Origin: Eubacteriales bacterium mix99
GTDB taxonomy: Bacteria; Bacillota; Clostridia; Caldicoprobacterales; DTU083
Length of the DNA stretch: 64,000 nt
Assembly (NCBI GenBank): GCA_038396605.1
Contig: CP121690.1
Coordinates: 1,210,500 to 1,274,499 of the forward strand
Direction: 5' to 3'
Shown: in pieces, positions 1 to 12,937 of the stretch
Layout of the letters: every line of letters begins with the position of its first letter
Numbering within the stretch: the stretch's first letter is position 1
Notes under the pieces: generated by a model
The model's database searches: none
Seen by the model: the letters and a program-made list of their open reading frames with translations, nothing else
Told to the model about the DNA's origin: nothing
Program-made: the position numbers and the translations under genes

Positions 1-1458
<1,458 letters not shown>

Positions 1459-1467
1459 ATAAATAGA

Positions 1468-1487
1468 GCATTGTGCAGTTTTCAGGG
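1468..1487 (+). other. 23S rRNA processing stem, 3' strand
   Basis: The 20 bases just after 23S are complementary, with one G.U pair, to the 20 bases at 9321-9340 upstream of the complete 23S gene. In this truncated operon the partner lies outside the window. Such flanking stems are the usual RNase III / Mini-III target that releases pre-23S. Confidence 0.7.
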
Positions 1488-1498
1488 TATATCCCTTA

Positions 1499-1614
1499 TC
1501 CGGCGGTTACAGCGAAAGGGTCACACCTGTTCCCATCCCGAACACAGCAGTTAAGCCTTTCTGCGCCTATGGTACCTGGAGGGTGACCTCCCGGAAGAGC
1601 AGGCCGCTGCCGGA
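1499..1614 (+). rRNA. rrf: 5S rRNA
   Basis: This is a 116-nt 5S gene with the conserved GAACACAGCAGTTAAGCC core and closing ends TCCGGCGG / CCGCTGCCGGA that pair. It follows 23S by about 40 nt and is identical to the second copy at 12392-12507. Confidence 0.95.
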
Positions 1615-1625
1615 TCTTGATATAT

Positions 1626-1700
1626 TCCTCAGTAGCTCAATGGTAGAGCACTCGGCTGTTAACCGAGGGGTTACTGGTTCGAGCCCAGCCTGAGGAGCCA
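1626..1700 (+). tRNA. tRNA-Asn (GTT)
   Basis: The acceptor stem TCCTCAG / CTGAGGA closes a standard cloverleaf. The anticodon GTT is at 1658-1660 in the loop after CTCGG, the T-loop reads GGTTCGAGCC, and CCA is encoded at 1698-1700. It lies 11 nt after 5S and is probably co-transcribed with this rRNA operon. The second rRNA operon lacks it. Confidence 0.96.
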
Positions 1701-1720
1701 TATTTTATGTATGATACAGT

Positions 1721-1752
1721 CGAAAGCCTCCGACAAAAATCGGAGGCTTTCG
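1721..1752 (+). terminator. rRNA/tRNA operon terminator
   Basis: A perfect 13-bp inverted repeat, CGAAAGCCTCCGA / TCGGAGGCTTTCG with a 6-nt CAAAAA loop, starts 21 nt after tRNA-Asn. The following T-run is short, but stem strength and position fit an end-of-operon terminator. Confidence 0.8.
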
Positions 1753-1792
1753 ATGTTTCAGTCCACACTGTTCATTTCACGTTTTTTTCACT

Positions 1793-2072
1793 TATTTGAA
1801 CAATTCAGAATGACTTCCTGCACGATAAACCATCAAAACAAGTGCGCTCTCGAAAATCTCTTATATAAGTAGCAAATCAGGTTCGATATGACATTTCTTG
1901 AAAATCCTGTAAATTCCCGTCAGGTTATGGTCTCTGTATTTGGTATCCAGAACTTCACCGTATGCCAGTTTTTCGATCACCGTAAAAAGTTTCTCTGTAT
2001 CCTTGCCTTGTTTTTTGCAAGCTTAAAATCTCTTTTGAACTGGCTTGTGAATTTGACTTCGTATTTCCTCAT
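1793..2072 (-). pseudogene. YafQ/RelE-type mRNA interferase toxin, broken
   Basis: The start overlaps the antitoxin stop as ATGA (2069-2072), the classic RelBE/DinJ-YafQ arrangement. The first residues, MRKYEVKFTSQFKRDFKLAK, match YafQ. At the A6 run (minus strand; T6 on plus at 2011-2016) one base is missing, and the homologous frame continues as QGKDTEKLFTVIEKL, then KYRDHNLTGIYR and CHIEPDLLLI. There a TAA stands where the family has Tyr in LLIY. After that stop the frame continues to RAGSHSELFK and a final TAA, so the conserved YafQ C-terminus is still readable. Two independent lesions make a functional toxin unlikely. A sequencing error at the homopolymer could explain the first lesion but not the second. 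Confidence 0.8.
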
Positions 2073-2347
2073 GAAAGTGCCTTCCTCAGATCATCCATAC
2101 TGGAATATCCCCTTACGCTTTGATCCTGTGCAAGCTGTCTGCCTTCGGCAATGGCGAGGGCAGTTGTTTCGTTGGGAATATCCAATTTGAGATCAAAAGG
2201 GATTCCGTTTTCACGGATGCTCTGCCTTAAAAAAATGTTGACAGCCGTAGTCATATTCATTCCAAGCTCTTCAAAAATTCTCTCTGCAGCAGCCTTGATC
2301 TCTTTATCCGTGCGGATATTCAGATTGGTCATATTTGTTGTAGCCAT
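2069..2347 (-). CDS. RelB/DinJ family type II antitoxin
   Basis: The 92-residue protein starts at an ATG with GGAGGTG 6 nt upstream. The N-terminal half (TNLNIRTDKEIKAAAERIFEE) is the ribbon-helix-helix dimerization and DNA-binding region of RelB/DinJ, with the LGMNMTTAVNIFLRQ helix following. The C-terminal part would wrap the toxin. In intact modules it neutralizes a co-encoded RelE/YafQ RNase and represses its own promoter. Here it is full length while the toxin downstream is broken, so it may survive as an orphan or as an antidote to related toxins. Expression is supported by a near-consensus promoter at 2378-2406. Confidence 0.9.
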   Translation of the reverse strand: MATTNMTNLNIRTDKEIKAAAERIFEELGMNMTTAVNIFLRQSIRENGIPFDLKLDIPNETTALAIAEGRQLAQDQSVRGYSSMDDLRKALS

Positions 2348-2377
2348 AGATACACCTCCCAGCTTTATTCTACGTAT

Positions 2378-2406
2378 ATTATATTATTTTGTGCGTACAA
2401 TGTCTA
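2378..2406 (-). promoter_or_regulatory. Promoter of the antitoxin gene
   Basis: On the minus strand, -35 TAGACA (2401-2406) and a perfect -10 TATAAT (2378-2383) are separated by exactly 17 nt. They lie about 30 nt before the antitoxin start. Autoregulation by the antitoxin is expected from the family, but I see no clear operator palindrome. Confidence 0.7.
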
Positions 2407-2535
2407 CATTATGTGCTTCTATATGCTTTAAATTTACGAGAATTATAAAAAAGTTTCAATATTTACTCAATATATTTCATTTCGGATAACGCCAGGATTT
2501 GTAAAGGAGAAGTTTATGTGGGTTGCCTGCCTGGT

Positions 2536-2703
2536 TCATTCTTTTATCAATTGTTTGCCATGCTTTTTGGCTTTCATGGGTAAAATCATCTGGTTTTCAA
2601 TGAACGGTTTTTTCACTAATGTACGGTTTAATCCAAAATAGGGCTGATAATACGAAAAATCATAGTCTTCCGGCAAATTGGGATAGCTTTCTGTATCCAT
2701 CAT
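2536..2703 (-). CDS. Small hypothetical ORF, 55 residues
   Basis: An ORF on the minus strand starts with two successive ATG codons and encodes a basic, aromatic-rich peptide (YPNLPEDYDFSYYQPYFGLN, then a Lys-rich tail ending KKHGKQLIKE). No convincing Shine-Dalgarno precedes it and I do not recognise the family. It lies between the antitoxin promoter and the first 854-bp repeat, and may be a remnant of a longer gene. The rest of 2407-2785 shows nothing else that I can support. Confidence 0.3.
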   Translation of the reverse strand: MMDTESYPNLPEDYDFSYYQPYFGLNRTLVKKPFIENQMILPMKAKKHGKQLIKE

Positions 2704-2807
2704 TTATTTCACCATTCTCTGTCAAAAATCCATATAGAGTACAGTTTCGACCAGGAAGACTTTTTGAGCTTCAATCTATCCCGCCTGGCAGGGAGTCACC
2801 GGAGCAC

Positions 2808-2966
2808 TCAATATTCCGTTTCTGTGTCTGGCTTTTTCTCCAGAAATTTCACAATATGAGTGTCCAGCAGCTGACTGATTTTCAGTATTTCATCTTTGCT
2901 GTCGTTCATTTCTATTGCTTTATTCAGCATGTAACGCAGATTTTCCATGTCTTCTTCGCATTCCAA
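2808..2966 (-). CDS. Spo0E-like aspartyl-phosphate phosphatase (copy 1)
   Basis: This small protein of about 52 residues is of the Spo0E family, which dephosphorylates Spo0A~P or related response regulators and so restrains sporulation. The signature helix ILKISQLLDTHIVKFLEKK matches the family motif, SQ-x-LD followed by a hydrophobic residue. The first helix is ENLRYMLNKAIE. I chose a TTG start at 2966 because GGAGAGG lies 8 nt upstream; an ATG at 2999 would add 11 residues but has no ribosome site. The gene lies about 110 nt downstream of the coiled-coil gene on the same strand and is probably in its operon. An identical copy is at 5677-5835. Confidence 0.8.
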   Translation of the reverse strand: MECEEDMENLRYMLNKAIEMNDSKDEILKISQLLDTHIVKFLEKKPDTETEY

Positions 2967-3078
2967 ATTATTCACCTCTCCAAGTTGTGCTGAAACCATG
3001 GACTCATGCCTGTTTTCGAACTATTTTCGGAAACAACAGCCATCTATTGTTATCTATCCTGCCTTTTTATCTGACCAT

Positions 3079-3528
3079 TTAATGACTTAGTTGGCTTAGC
3101 CTGTCTCCGGATAACTTTTTAATTTCAGCTATCTTGGAATCTTTTTGTTCATCCGTTTGATTTATAAGGTCCAATTGTTCTGATAAATCGGCAACTTCCT
3201 GTGATTTTCTCTGATACTTCTCCTGTAATTTCTGAATTTCCTCGTTTCTTGCCTGAAGATCCACATCTTTGTTCTGCAGATCTTTTTGAAGCTGAGCAAT
3301 ATTATCTTGAAGACTCTTACATTCCGTTTGCTTTTGCGTCAATTGCGCTTCCAACAATTCAGCGTTTTCCTTATATTCGTTTCCCTTTTGGAACAGTCCT
3401 TCAATATTTTGAATTGTTTGCTGTGCATCTGCAAAAAAAGTGGAACCTACAGCAGCATGTACGACAATTCCGCCAAACAATGCACTTACTGCAACTACCG
3501 CCAAAGTAATCAAAATTTTTTTCTTCAT
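3079..3528 (-). CDS. Membrane-anchored/secreted coiled-coil protein (copy 1)
   Basis: The 149-residue protein starts with KKK followed by a hydrophobic stretch (ILITLAVVAVSALFGGIVVHA), a signal peptide or membrane anchor with possible cleavage after VHA. From about residue 35 to the end it is one long coiled coil rich in Gln, Glu and Lys (LLEAQLTQKQTECKSLQDNI, LQEKYQRKSQEVADLSEQLD). The ATG at 3528 is chosen for GGGGG 9 nt upstream; an upstream ATG at 3576 would put non-signal residues in front. I do not recognise a family. It shares a promoter (3565-3593) and probably an operon with the Spo0E-like gene, suggesting a role at the envelope or in signalling to sporulation. An identical copy is at 5948-6397. 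Confidence 0.7.
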   Translation of the reverse strand: MKKKILITLAVVAVSALFGGIVVHAAVGSTFFADAQQTIQNIEGLFQKGNEYKENAELLEAQLTQKQTECKSLQDNIAQLQKDLQNKDVDLQARNEEIQKLQEKYQRKSQEVADLSEQLDLINQTDEQKDSKIAEIKKLSGDRLSQLSH

Positions 3529-3564
3529 TATTATTACCCCCAAATTAATTTTATTCCAGGCATT

Positions 3565-3593
3565 ATTGTAAAACATATTAATGCTAATTGCAA
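3565..3593 (-). promoter_or_regulatory. Promoter of the coiled-coil/Spo0E-like pair (copy 1)
   Basis: On the minus strand, TTGCAA (3588-3593), a 17-nt spacer and TACAAT (3565-3570) lie about 37 nt before the coiled-coil start. Confidence 0.6.
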
Positions 3594-3644
3594 ATTTATT
3601 TTATTGGCAAACAGCACATTCCATTATAACTCATAAATCTCAAG

Positions 3645-5648
3645 TTTGACAGTAAAAAAGAGAAAAAGGAGCCGTAAGCCTTAGGTATGAGCAAGGTTGC
3701 GGCTTTTATCATATGAGAAGAAGTTGTAGTGAAAATTATCTTTTTTTGCTTGTCCTAAACTTTTTTTAATTTCGGATCGGGTAAGTCTCTTCTTTGTAAA
3801 ATCGAAGCCCATTGCCTTACCGATTGCATCCGTTACATCTGACCTGTAATCAAAAAGATAGATATTTTGGGATTCAGGTGAGCAGGTAATGTTCTTCAGG
3901 GCATTGATGATAGCTTCGGGGGAGTACGCGCCACCAAGACGTTTTTGGATCAGTCTGAGGATTACCAGCGATATATAACAAATGAGGAAGTGCGCATGAA
4001 TCCTGTCTTTACGGGAAACGTACACAGGCCGCGTTTCAAGATCACTTTTTGTAACACGGAAATTATCCTCAATTCGCCAGAGCCCGCGGTACATATCGAT
4101 GATCCTGTCATCAGAGAATGTGTCGGATCCATCTTCATCGAACAGGTTTGTCACGATGCAGTAATAACCGTCATACTTTTCATCTTCCCTGAATTTCTCC
4201 ATGTCGATACATGGCCGGCCTTTGGGAGCTTTTTTGATTTCACCTGTTTTCTTATCCACCTTGATATTCTTAACATATCTGAGAGCCCCATAGGACGTGG
4301 CCCTTGTGTATGCAGACGGTGTTGAGGCGATACACTGGGCCTTTTTGAGCACAGCTTCCCGTTTCGCTTTGGAGCGGTCCGCATACTTCTTGTTATAGAA
4401 AACGATTTGCCGCTGATCCACAAGTACCTTCTTTTTATATGTTCTTCCGCCTTCCTTTAACATATCGACTTCTATCTCCCGCCTGATTACCCGGGACTTG
4501 CGCTTGTACTGATCACTGAACTGCTTGTAACCGGATTGATTATTAACATAATCCTTGAATTCTTTGCTTCCTCCCCGGATCGTCTGGCTGAATACGTAGG
4601 AGCATTTGCCGCTTTCCAGGTAATAGATGTTGTTCCCGGTATTTTGGGCCGCATCAGCCACTGCGACAACTCTGCCGGATTCATAGGCTCGTACAAGCTC
4701 TCCAATCATAGGCCTCAGGTGCAGCTTTTCCGAATTGTTACCAGGGAACAATTCGTAAGAAATCGGAATGCCATCCGCATCCATGGCAAGGCCCAGCTGT
4801 ACAATGGGATCGGGCCGGTGTTCCTTGGAAGGACCTTTTGCCCTCAGTTCGTCTTCCATATCAATCTCAAAGTAGTAATTCGTCGCATCATAATATACCA
4901 GGCTGGTGTCCCGGCTGTATTGCTCTGTAATCCGCTTATGGATTTGAAGCTGTATGGCAGAATCGATCCCTGCATAAAAGCTCAGTGACCGGTATATGTC
5001 AATAAGGGAGAAATCATCTTTCTTCTCGAAATCAAAATAGGTGCTCCGATGCTCAAAGGTGCGTTTCTTTGATGCAGGTTCAAGAATCCGCGATATGACA
5101 AGCAGTTTCAATATGGTGCTTGTGTTGTAGTCGAAATTCCTGCCTCTCTGCCTGTTGAGAAGGAGCCGGTCCAATCCCAGCTCATAGTAGATCTTTAGAA
5201 TGGCAATATATCCAAAATTTTTACGGCCGGCTGTATTTTCAGGGAGAACAGTGTCCTTACGTTCTTTTACGATATATTCCGCATCGTTTAAAGCCTTTTC
5301 TTTGTTCTTCTCCTCTACATAGGCCTTAAAGTGGGCAATGGGATCATCGTAAACTTTTTGAAGATCATCCAGATACCCGAAGGACTCGACAGTAGTACTG
5401 CCTGGATATTTCTTTCCTTTTTTCCGATAGCTTTGCGCCATGCTTAAGTATGTACGTCCAGTTTTTTTGTTTGTTACAGTTTTTAGATACATGACAAAAC
5501 CTCTCCAAACGGTGTAATATATATCTATTATACCATATATCTCTACGATTGTCTACTATTATTTATCATAATTTTGGTTTAAAAAAAGCCCTGTAGCCTA
5601 TCGGCTGCAAGGGGTTCAGGAATCGTTGTTCTGTTTTCTACTGTCAAA
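3645..5648 (-). mobile_element. IS1634-family insertion sequence, about 2.0 kb
   Basis: The element is bounded by imperfect 22-bp terminal inverted repeats, TTTGACAGTA... at 3645-3666 and its complement at 5627-5648 (19 of 22 match, first 10 perfect). It contains one transposase gene filling nearly the whole length. A hairpin with the base AGCCG/CGGCT overlaps the 3' end of the gene (about 3670-3710) and is followed on the minus strand by CTTTTTC, probably a terminator. No clean target-site duplication is visible, because the outer flanks run into the 854-bp repeats (TCAAG on the left, GAAGCG on the right). Confidence 0.85.
3681..5492 (-). CDS. IS1634-family (IS4-like DDE) transposase
   Basis: This 603-residue transposase has the layout of the IS1634 group. 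It has an N-terminal domain with the KKGKKYPGSTTVESFGYLDD segment. The first catalytic Asp lies in VYYDATNYYFE, the second in VVAVADAAQNTGNN, and the third acidic residue in the block YRGLWRIEDNFRVTKSDLE followed by RPVYV. The length is normal for the family and the frame is intact, so the element may be active. It is transcribed inward from the right terminal repeat. Transposition by cut-and-paste with AT-rich targets is typical of the family. Confidence 0.93.
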   Translation of the reverse strand: MYLKTVTNKKTGRTYLSMAQSYRKKGKKYPGSTTVESFGYLDDLQKVYDDPIAHFKAYVEEKNKEKALNDAEYIVKERKDTVLPENTAGRKNFGYIAILKIYYELGLDRLLLNRQRGRNFDYNTSTILKLLVISRILEPASKKRTFEHRSTYFDFEKKDDFSLIDIYRSLSFYAGIDSAIQLQIHKRITEQYSRDTSLVYYDATNYYFEIDMEDELRAKGPSKEHRPDPIVQLGLAMDADGIPISYELFPGNNSEKLHLRPMIGELVRAYESGRVVAVADAAQNTGNNIYYLESGKCSYVFSQTIRGGSKEFKDYVNNQSGYKQFSDQYKRKSRVIRREIEVDMLKEGGRTYKKKVLVDQRQIVFYNKKYADRSKAKREAVLKKAQCIASTPSAYTRATSYGALRYVKNIKVDKKTGEIKKAPKGRPCIDMEKFREDEKYDGYYCIVTNLFDEDGSDTFSDDRIIDMYRGLWRIEDNFRVTKSDLETRPVYVSRKDRIHAHFLICYISLVILRLIQKRLGGAYSPEAIINALKNITCSPESQNIYLFDYRSDVTDAIGKAMGFDFTKKRLTRSEIKKSLGQAKKDNFHYNFFSYDKSRNLAHT

Positions 5649-5676
5649 GAAGCGTGGCAGGGAGTCACCGGAGCAC

Positions 5677-5835
5677 TCAATATTCCGTTTCTGTGTCTGG
5701 CTTTTTCTCCAGAAATTTCACAATATGAGTGTCCAGCAGCTGACTGATTTTCAGTATTTCATCTTTGCTGTCGTTCATTTCTATTGCTTTATTCAGCATG
5801 TAACGCAGATTTTCCATGTCTTCTTCGCATTCCAA
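5677..5835 (-). CDS. Spo0E-like aspartyl-phosphate phosphatase (copy 2)
   Basis: Identical to the gene at 2808-2966, including the SQLLD signature helix and the TTG start behind GGAGAGG. Two identical copies could raise dosage of a negative regulator of a phosphorelay. The downstream side of this copy meets the end of the insertion sequence. Confidence 0.8.
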   Translation of the reverse strand: MECEEDMENLRYMLNKAIEMNDSKDEILKISQLLDTHIVKFLEKKPDTETEY

Positions 5836-5947
5836 ATTATTCACCTCTCCAAGTTGTGCTGAAACCATGGACTCATGCCTGTTTTCGAACTATTTTCGGA
5901 AACAACAGCCATCTATTGTTATCTATCCTGCCTTTTTATCTGACCAT

Positions 5948-6397
5948 TTAATGACTTAGTTGGCTTAGCCTGTCTCCGGATAACTTTTTAATTTCAGCTA
6001 TCTTGGAATCTTTTTGTTCATCCGTTTGATTTATAAGGTCCAATTGTTCTGATAAATCGGCAACTTCCTGTGATTTTCTCTGATACTTCTCCTGTAATTT
6101 CTGAATTTCCTCGTTTCTTGCCTGAAGATCCACATCTTTGTTCTGCAGATCTTTTTGAAGCTGAGCAATATTATCTTGAAGACTCTTACATTCCGTTTGC
6201 TTTTGCGTCAATTGCGCTTCCAACAATTCAGCGTTTTCCTTATATTCGTTTCCCTTTTGGAACAGTCCTTCAATATTTTGAATTGTTTGCTGTGCATCTG
6301 CAAAAAAAGTGGAACCTACAGCAGCATGTACGACAATTCCGCCAAACAATGCACTTACTGCAACTACCGCCAAAGTAATCAAAATTTTTTTCTTCAT
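5948..6397 (-). CDS. Membrane-anchored/secreted coiled-coil protein (copy 2)
   Basis: Identical to 3079-3528: N-terminal signal or anchor helix, then one long coiled coil, ATG behind GGGGG. It is divergent from the XRE regulator that starts at 6539. That spacing of about 140 nt suggests the regulator controls this promoter. Confidence 0.7.
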   Translation of the reverse strand: MKKKILITLAVVAVSALFGGIVVHAAVGSTFFADAQQTIQNIEGLFQKGNEYKENAELLEAQLTQKQTECKSLQDNIAQLQKDLQNKDVDLQARNEEIQKLQEKYQRKSQEVADLSEQLDLINQTDEQKDSKIAEIKKLSGDRLSQLSH

Positions 6398-6433
6398 TAT
6401 TATTACCCCCAAATTAATTTTATTCCAGGCATT

Positions 6434-6462
6434 ATTGTAAAACATATTAATGCTAATTGCAA
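6434..6462 (-). promoter_or_regulatory. Promoter of the coiled-coil/Spo0E-like pair (copy 2)
   Basis: Same TTGCAA-17-TACAAT element as at 3565-3593, on the minus strand. Confidence 0.6.
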
Positions 6463-6538
6463 ATTTATTTTATTGGCAAACAGCACATTCCATTATAACT
6501 CATAAATCGATAAAGTAATTATCTAAGGAGAGGATTTT

Positions 6539-6958
6539 TTGGAAAAAAATGAGGCGGGTAAGGCAGCAATCATTGATCATAAAACCATAGGGCAAAGAAT
6601 AAGGGAAGAAAGGGAGAAGCTGGCATTATCACGGGCAGACTTTGCTGAGATCATTGACCTTTCGGATTACTATGTCGGCCAATTGGAACGGGGAGAAAGA
6701 CAGATGAGCCTGTCTGTACTGCTCAAGGTATCATCGTGTCTGCATTTATCCCTGGATTATTTAATTCTTGGTACATCCAGGTATCAGAAAGATCCCTCTG
6801 TAAAAGGAGATAACCCCGCCTATACAAAGGAGAGCACTCAGTTTGATGAGATGGTGCAGCTGCTTTCAAAGTGTTCGGATAAGGAACTGGCGCTGATCAA
6901 AAAACTGATTCAAACCATCATACCATATATGAGACAGTATGAGACAAAACTGTTTTGA
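6539..6958 (+). CDS. XRE-family transcriptional regulator
   Basis: The 139-residue protein has an N-terminal Cro/C1-type helix-turn-helix at about residues 17-75 (GQRIREEREKLALSRADFAE, then DYYVGQLERGERQMSLSVLL) with the usual LDYLILG end. The C-terminal helix (residues 100-135) probably dimerizes. The start is TTG with AAGGAGAGG 5-6 nt upstream. It is divergent from copy 2 of the coiled-coil/Spo0E-like operon, so it is a plausible repressor of that operon. It resembles SlrR/SinR-type regulators in size, but no specific family can be assigned. Confidence 0.85.
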   Translation: MEKNEAGKAAIIDHKTIGQRIREEREKLALSRADFAEIIDLSDYYVGQLERGERQMSLSVLLKVSSCLHLSLDYLILGTSRYQKDPSVKGDNPAYTKESTQFDEMVQLLSKCSDKELALIKKLIQTIIPYMRQYETKLF

Positions 6959-7055
6959 GGGCGTTTTTTGATTGCTATTAAGAAGAGAGGAGATCCATCA
7001 AGATGTGAATAGCAGTCCAGGTCATAGATCTTTTAATAAAAAAGATAAAAAACTG

Positions 7056-7084
7056 TTGACATGGCTATAGATATTTGATACAAT
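7056..7084 (+). promoter_or_regulatory. rRNA operon promoter
   Basis: Consensus TTGACA (7056-7061), a 17-nt spacer and TACAAT (7079-7084) place the transcription start near 7091, about 260 nt before 16S. The stretch 6959-7055 holds no gene I can support. Confidence 0.8.
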
Positions 7085-7165
7085 AAGAAAGTCGCCTTGA
7101 GGGAGCAGGTAAAGCAAGTGATGAATCAACTGCGAACGGCAGAGGCGGCAGGAAGACTGGTCCTT

Positions 7166-7185
7166 GAAAACAGAACAGTACAAAT
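7166..7185 (+). other. 16S processing stem, 5' strand
   Basis: GAAAACAGAACAGTACAAAT in the rrn leader is complementary, apart from one mismatch and the end base, to ATTTTGTACTGTTTTGTTTT at 8983-9002 after 16S. The two strands would form the long stem cut by RNase III to release pre-16S. The rest of the leader (7091-7353) has no ORF. Confidence 0.75.
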
Positions 7186-7353
7186 CCGTGAGTCGGAAGC
7201 CTGAGTCAGAAGCGGGAGAGATCCAGCGGAGAGCAGGGAGAAGAGGAACGGAAAGGAATTGAAATCGAAGTCAATTCTGGAGGAACAACGCAAAGCGGAA
7301 GCAAGCGTTAAGGAAAGAGCCAAGCAAACGAAACCCATGAGGGTTTGAAGCTT

Positions 7354-8890
<1,537 letters not shown>

Positions 8891-8982
8891 GGGAGAAATT
8901 CTTAGATCGAACTTAGCCGGAAGGTTAAGGGAATGATGGAACAACAGGTTCCAGAATCTGATGGAATATTGCTTGGATTTCA

Positions 8983-9002
8983 ATTTTGTACTGTTTTGTT
9001 TT
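8983..9002 (+). other. 16S processing stem, 3' strand
   Basis: Pairs with 7166-7185 across the 16S gene (see that entry). Confidence 0.75.
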
Positions 9003-9025
9003 GAGGGATCAATCCTCAAATGAGC

Positions 9026-9101
9026 GGGGATGTAGCTCAGTTGGTAGAGCGCCTGCCTTGCACGCAGGAGGTCAGGAGTTCGACTCTCCTCATCTCCACC
9101 A
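9026..9101 (+). tRNA. tRNA-Ala (TGC)
   Basis: Acceptor GGGGATG / CATCTCC, anticodon TGC in the loop CTTGCAC, T-arm AGGAGTTCGACTCTCCT, and encoded CCA. It is the first of two tRNAs in the 16S-23S spacer, a common bacterial pattern. Confidence 0.97.
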
Positions 9102-9152
9102 ATATAGTTGGAGGTTGGACGCAGCGGGAGCTGGGGTTCAGCTTCAGGTTAT

Positions 9153-9229
<77 letters not shown>

Positions 9230-9320
9230 CACTGGACTTTAGAGACCAGAGGAAGGGCTTGATTGGGTACGGAACCAAATCCAGCTTCCAACCGAAGAAC
9301 ATCTTAAGTTCAGAAATGTA

Positions 9321-9340
9321 CCTTGAAAACTGCACAATGC
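9321..9340 (+). other. 23S processing stem, 5' strand
   Basis: CCTTGAAAACTGCACAATGC pairs with GCATTGTGCAGTTTTCAGGG at 12361-12380, with 19 Watson-Crick pairs and one G.U. It would form the base stem of pre-23S. Confidence 0.8.
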
Positions 9341-9420
9341 AAAGAACGAGAAAGAAAGAAGTAGGTGGTAGACCTGCGAAAGCAGGGAGCTACACTACGA
9401 TTTCGCAAGGAAAGAACCAA

Positions 9421-12351
<2,931 letters not shown>

Positions 12352-12360
12352 ATAAATAGA

Positions 12361-12380
12361 GCATTGTGCAGTTTTCAGGG
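12361..12380 (+). other. 23S processing stem, 3' strand
   Basis: Pairs with 9321-9340 across the 23S gene. Confidence 0.8.
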
Positions 12381-12391
12381 TATATCCCTTA

Positions 12392-12507
12392 TCCGGCGGT
12401 TACAGCGAAAGGGTCACACCTGTTCCCATCCCGAACACAGCAGTTAAGCCTTTCTGCGCCTATGGTACCTGGAGGGTGACCTCCCGGAAGAGCAGGCCGC
12501 TGCCGGA
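12392..12507 (+). rRNA. rrf: 5S rRNA
   Basis: Identical to 1499-1614. Unlike the first operon, no tRNA and no strong terminator follow; the sequence diverges one base after the gene. Confidence 0.95.
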
Positions 12508-12877
12508 TCCAAAAGAAGCATTCAACGTAGAATTTGCTGATACGTTGGGTGCTTTGCTTTTTGTTGTTTATTGTATATTTGCTTTTGATTTAATGATATT
12601 TATGAACTCCATTGTTTCTTCATCAGATTTAAAAATAAATCGGCCTTATCTCTCCGCATATGTTGTTCCATGTCTTAGAGGCGTCTGATGCAGAACAGGA
12701 GCTTATCTTGCTATCTTTACAGCAGTAAAAAATATGCCATACTGTAAAATGGATGGTCAGTGCTTTTCATATATTAGAAACAGGATTATGTTTAAACTTG
12801 CAGAGTTATGCAGAGAAAATATAAAGAGAGAAAAAGTAGAGTATCCGGAGTCAGTGCTACCGGCCATGATGACTTAG
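12508..12877 (+). pseudogene. Possible decayed reading frame after the second rRNA operon
   Basis: One frame stays open from the end of 5S to TAG at 12875-12877, except for a single TGA at 12686-12688. The translation looks protein-like on both sides (ALLFVVYCIFAFDLMIFMNS before, AYLAIFTAVKNMPYCKMDGQ after). There is no recognisable start and I cannot name a family. It could be a gene fragment with one nonsense mutation, or chance. The rest, 12878-12937, holds only a 5-bp hairpin (TGCGC-TTCTT-GCGCA at 12889-12903), a weak candidate terminator for the minus-strand genes. Confidence 0.3.
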
Positions 12878-12937
12878 ACAAAATATGTTGCGCTTCTTGC
12901 GCACCTGGCAGTGCAAAGTGGAGCCCAGCTGCGGAAG

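Larger units (their letters stand above)
2786..3639. repeat. 854-bp direct repeat, copy 1
   Basis: This segment is identical to 5655-6508 (constant offset 2869). It begins at TGGCAGGGAGTC and ends at CTCATAAATC, and the flanks differ at both ends. It contains a Spo0E-like gene, a coiled-coil gene and their promoter. An IS1634-like element sits between the two copies. Confidence 0.93.
5655..6508. repeat. 854-bp direct repeat, copy 2
   Basis: This is the identical second copy of 2786-3639. Its right end is followed directly by the XRE regulator gene, so this copy probably keeps the original right-hand context. It starts 6 nt after the outer end of the insertion sequence. Confidence 0.93.

Noticed and set aside
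2619-2993. Plus-strand open frame across the Spo0E-like gene (copy also at 5626-5862)
   Set aside because: Antisense of a recognisable Spo0E family gene; no ribosome site.
2786-6508. Composite transposon with the 854-bp repeats as flanking elements
   Set aside because: The repeats carry no transposase and no terminal inverted repeats; they are duplicated host or accessory genes.
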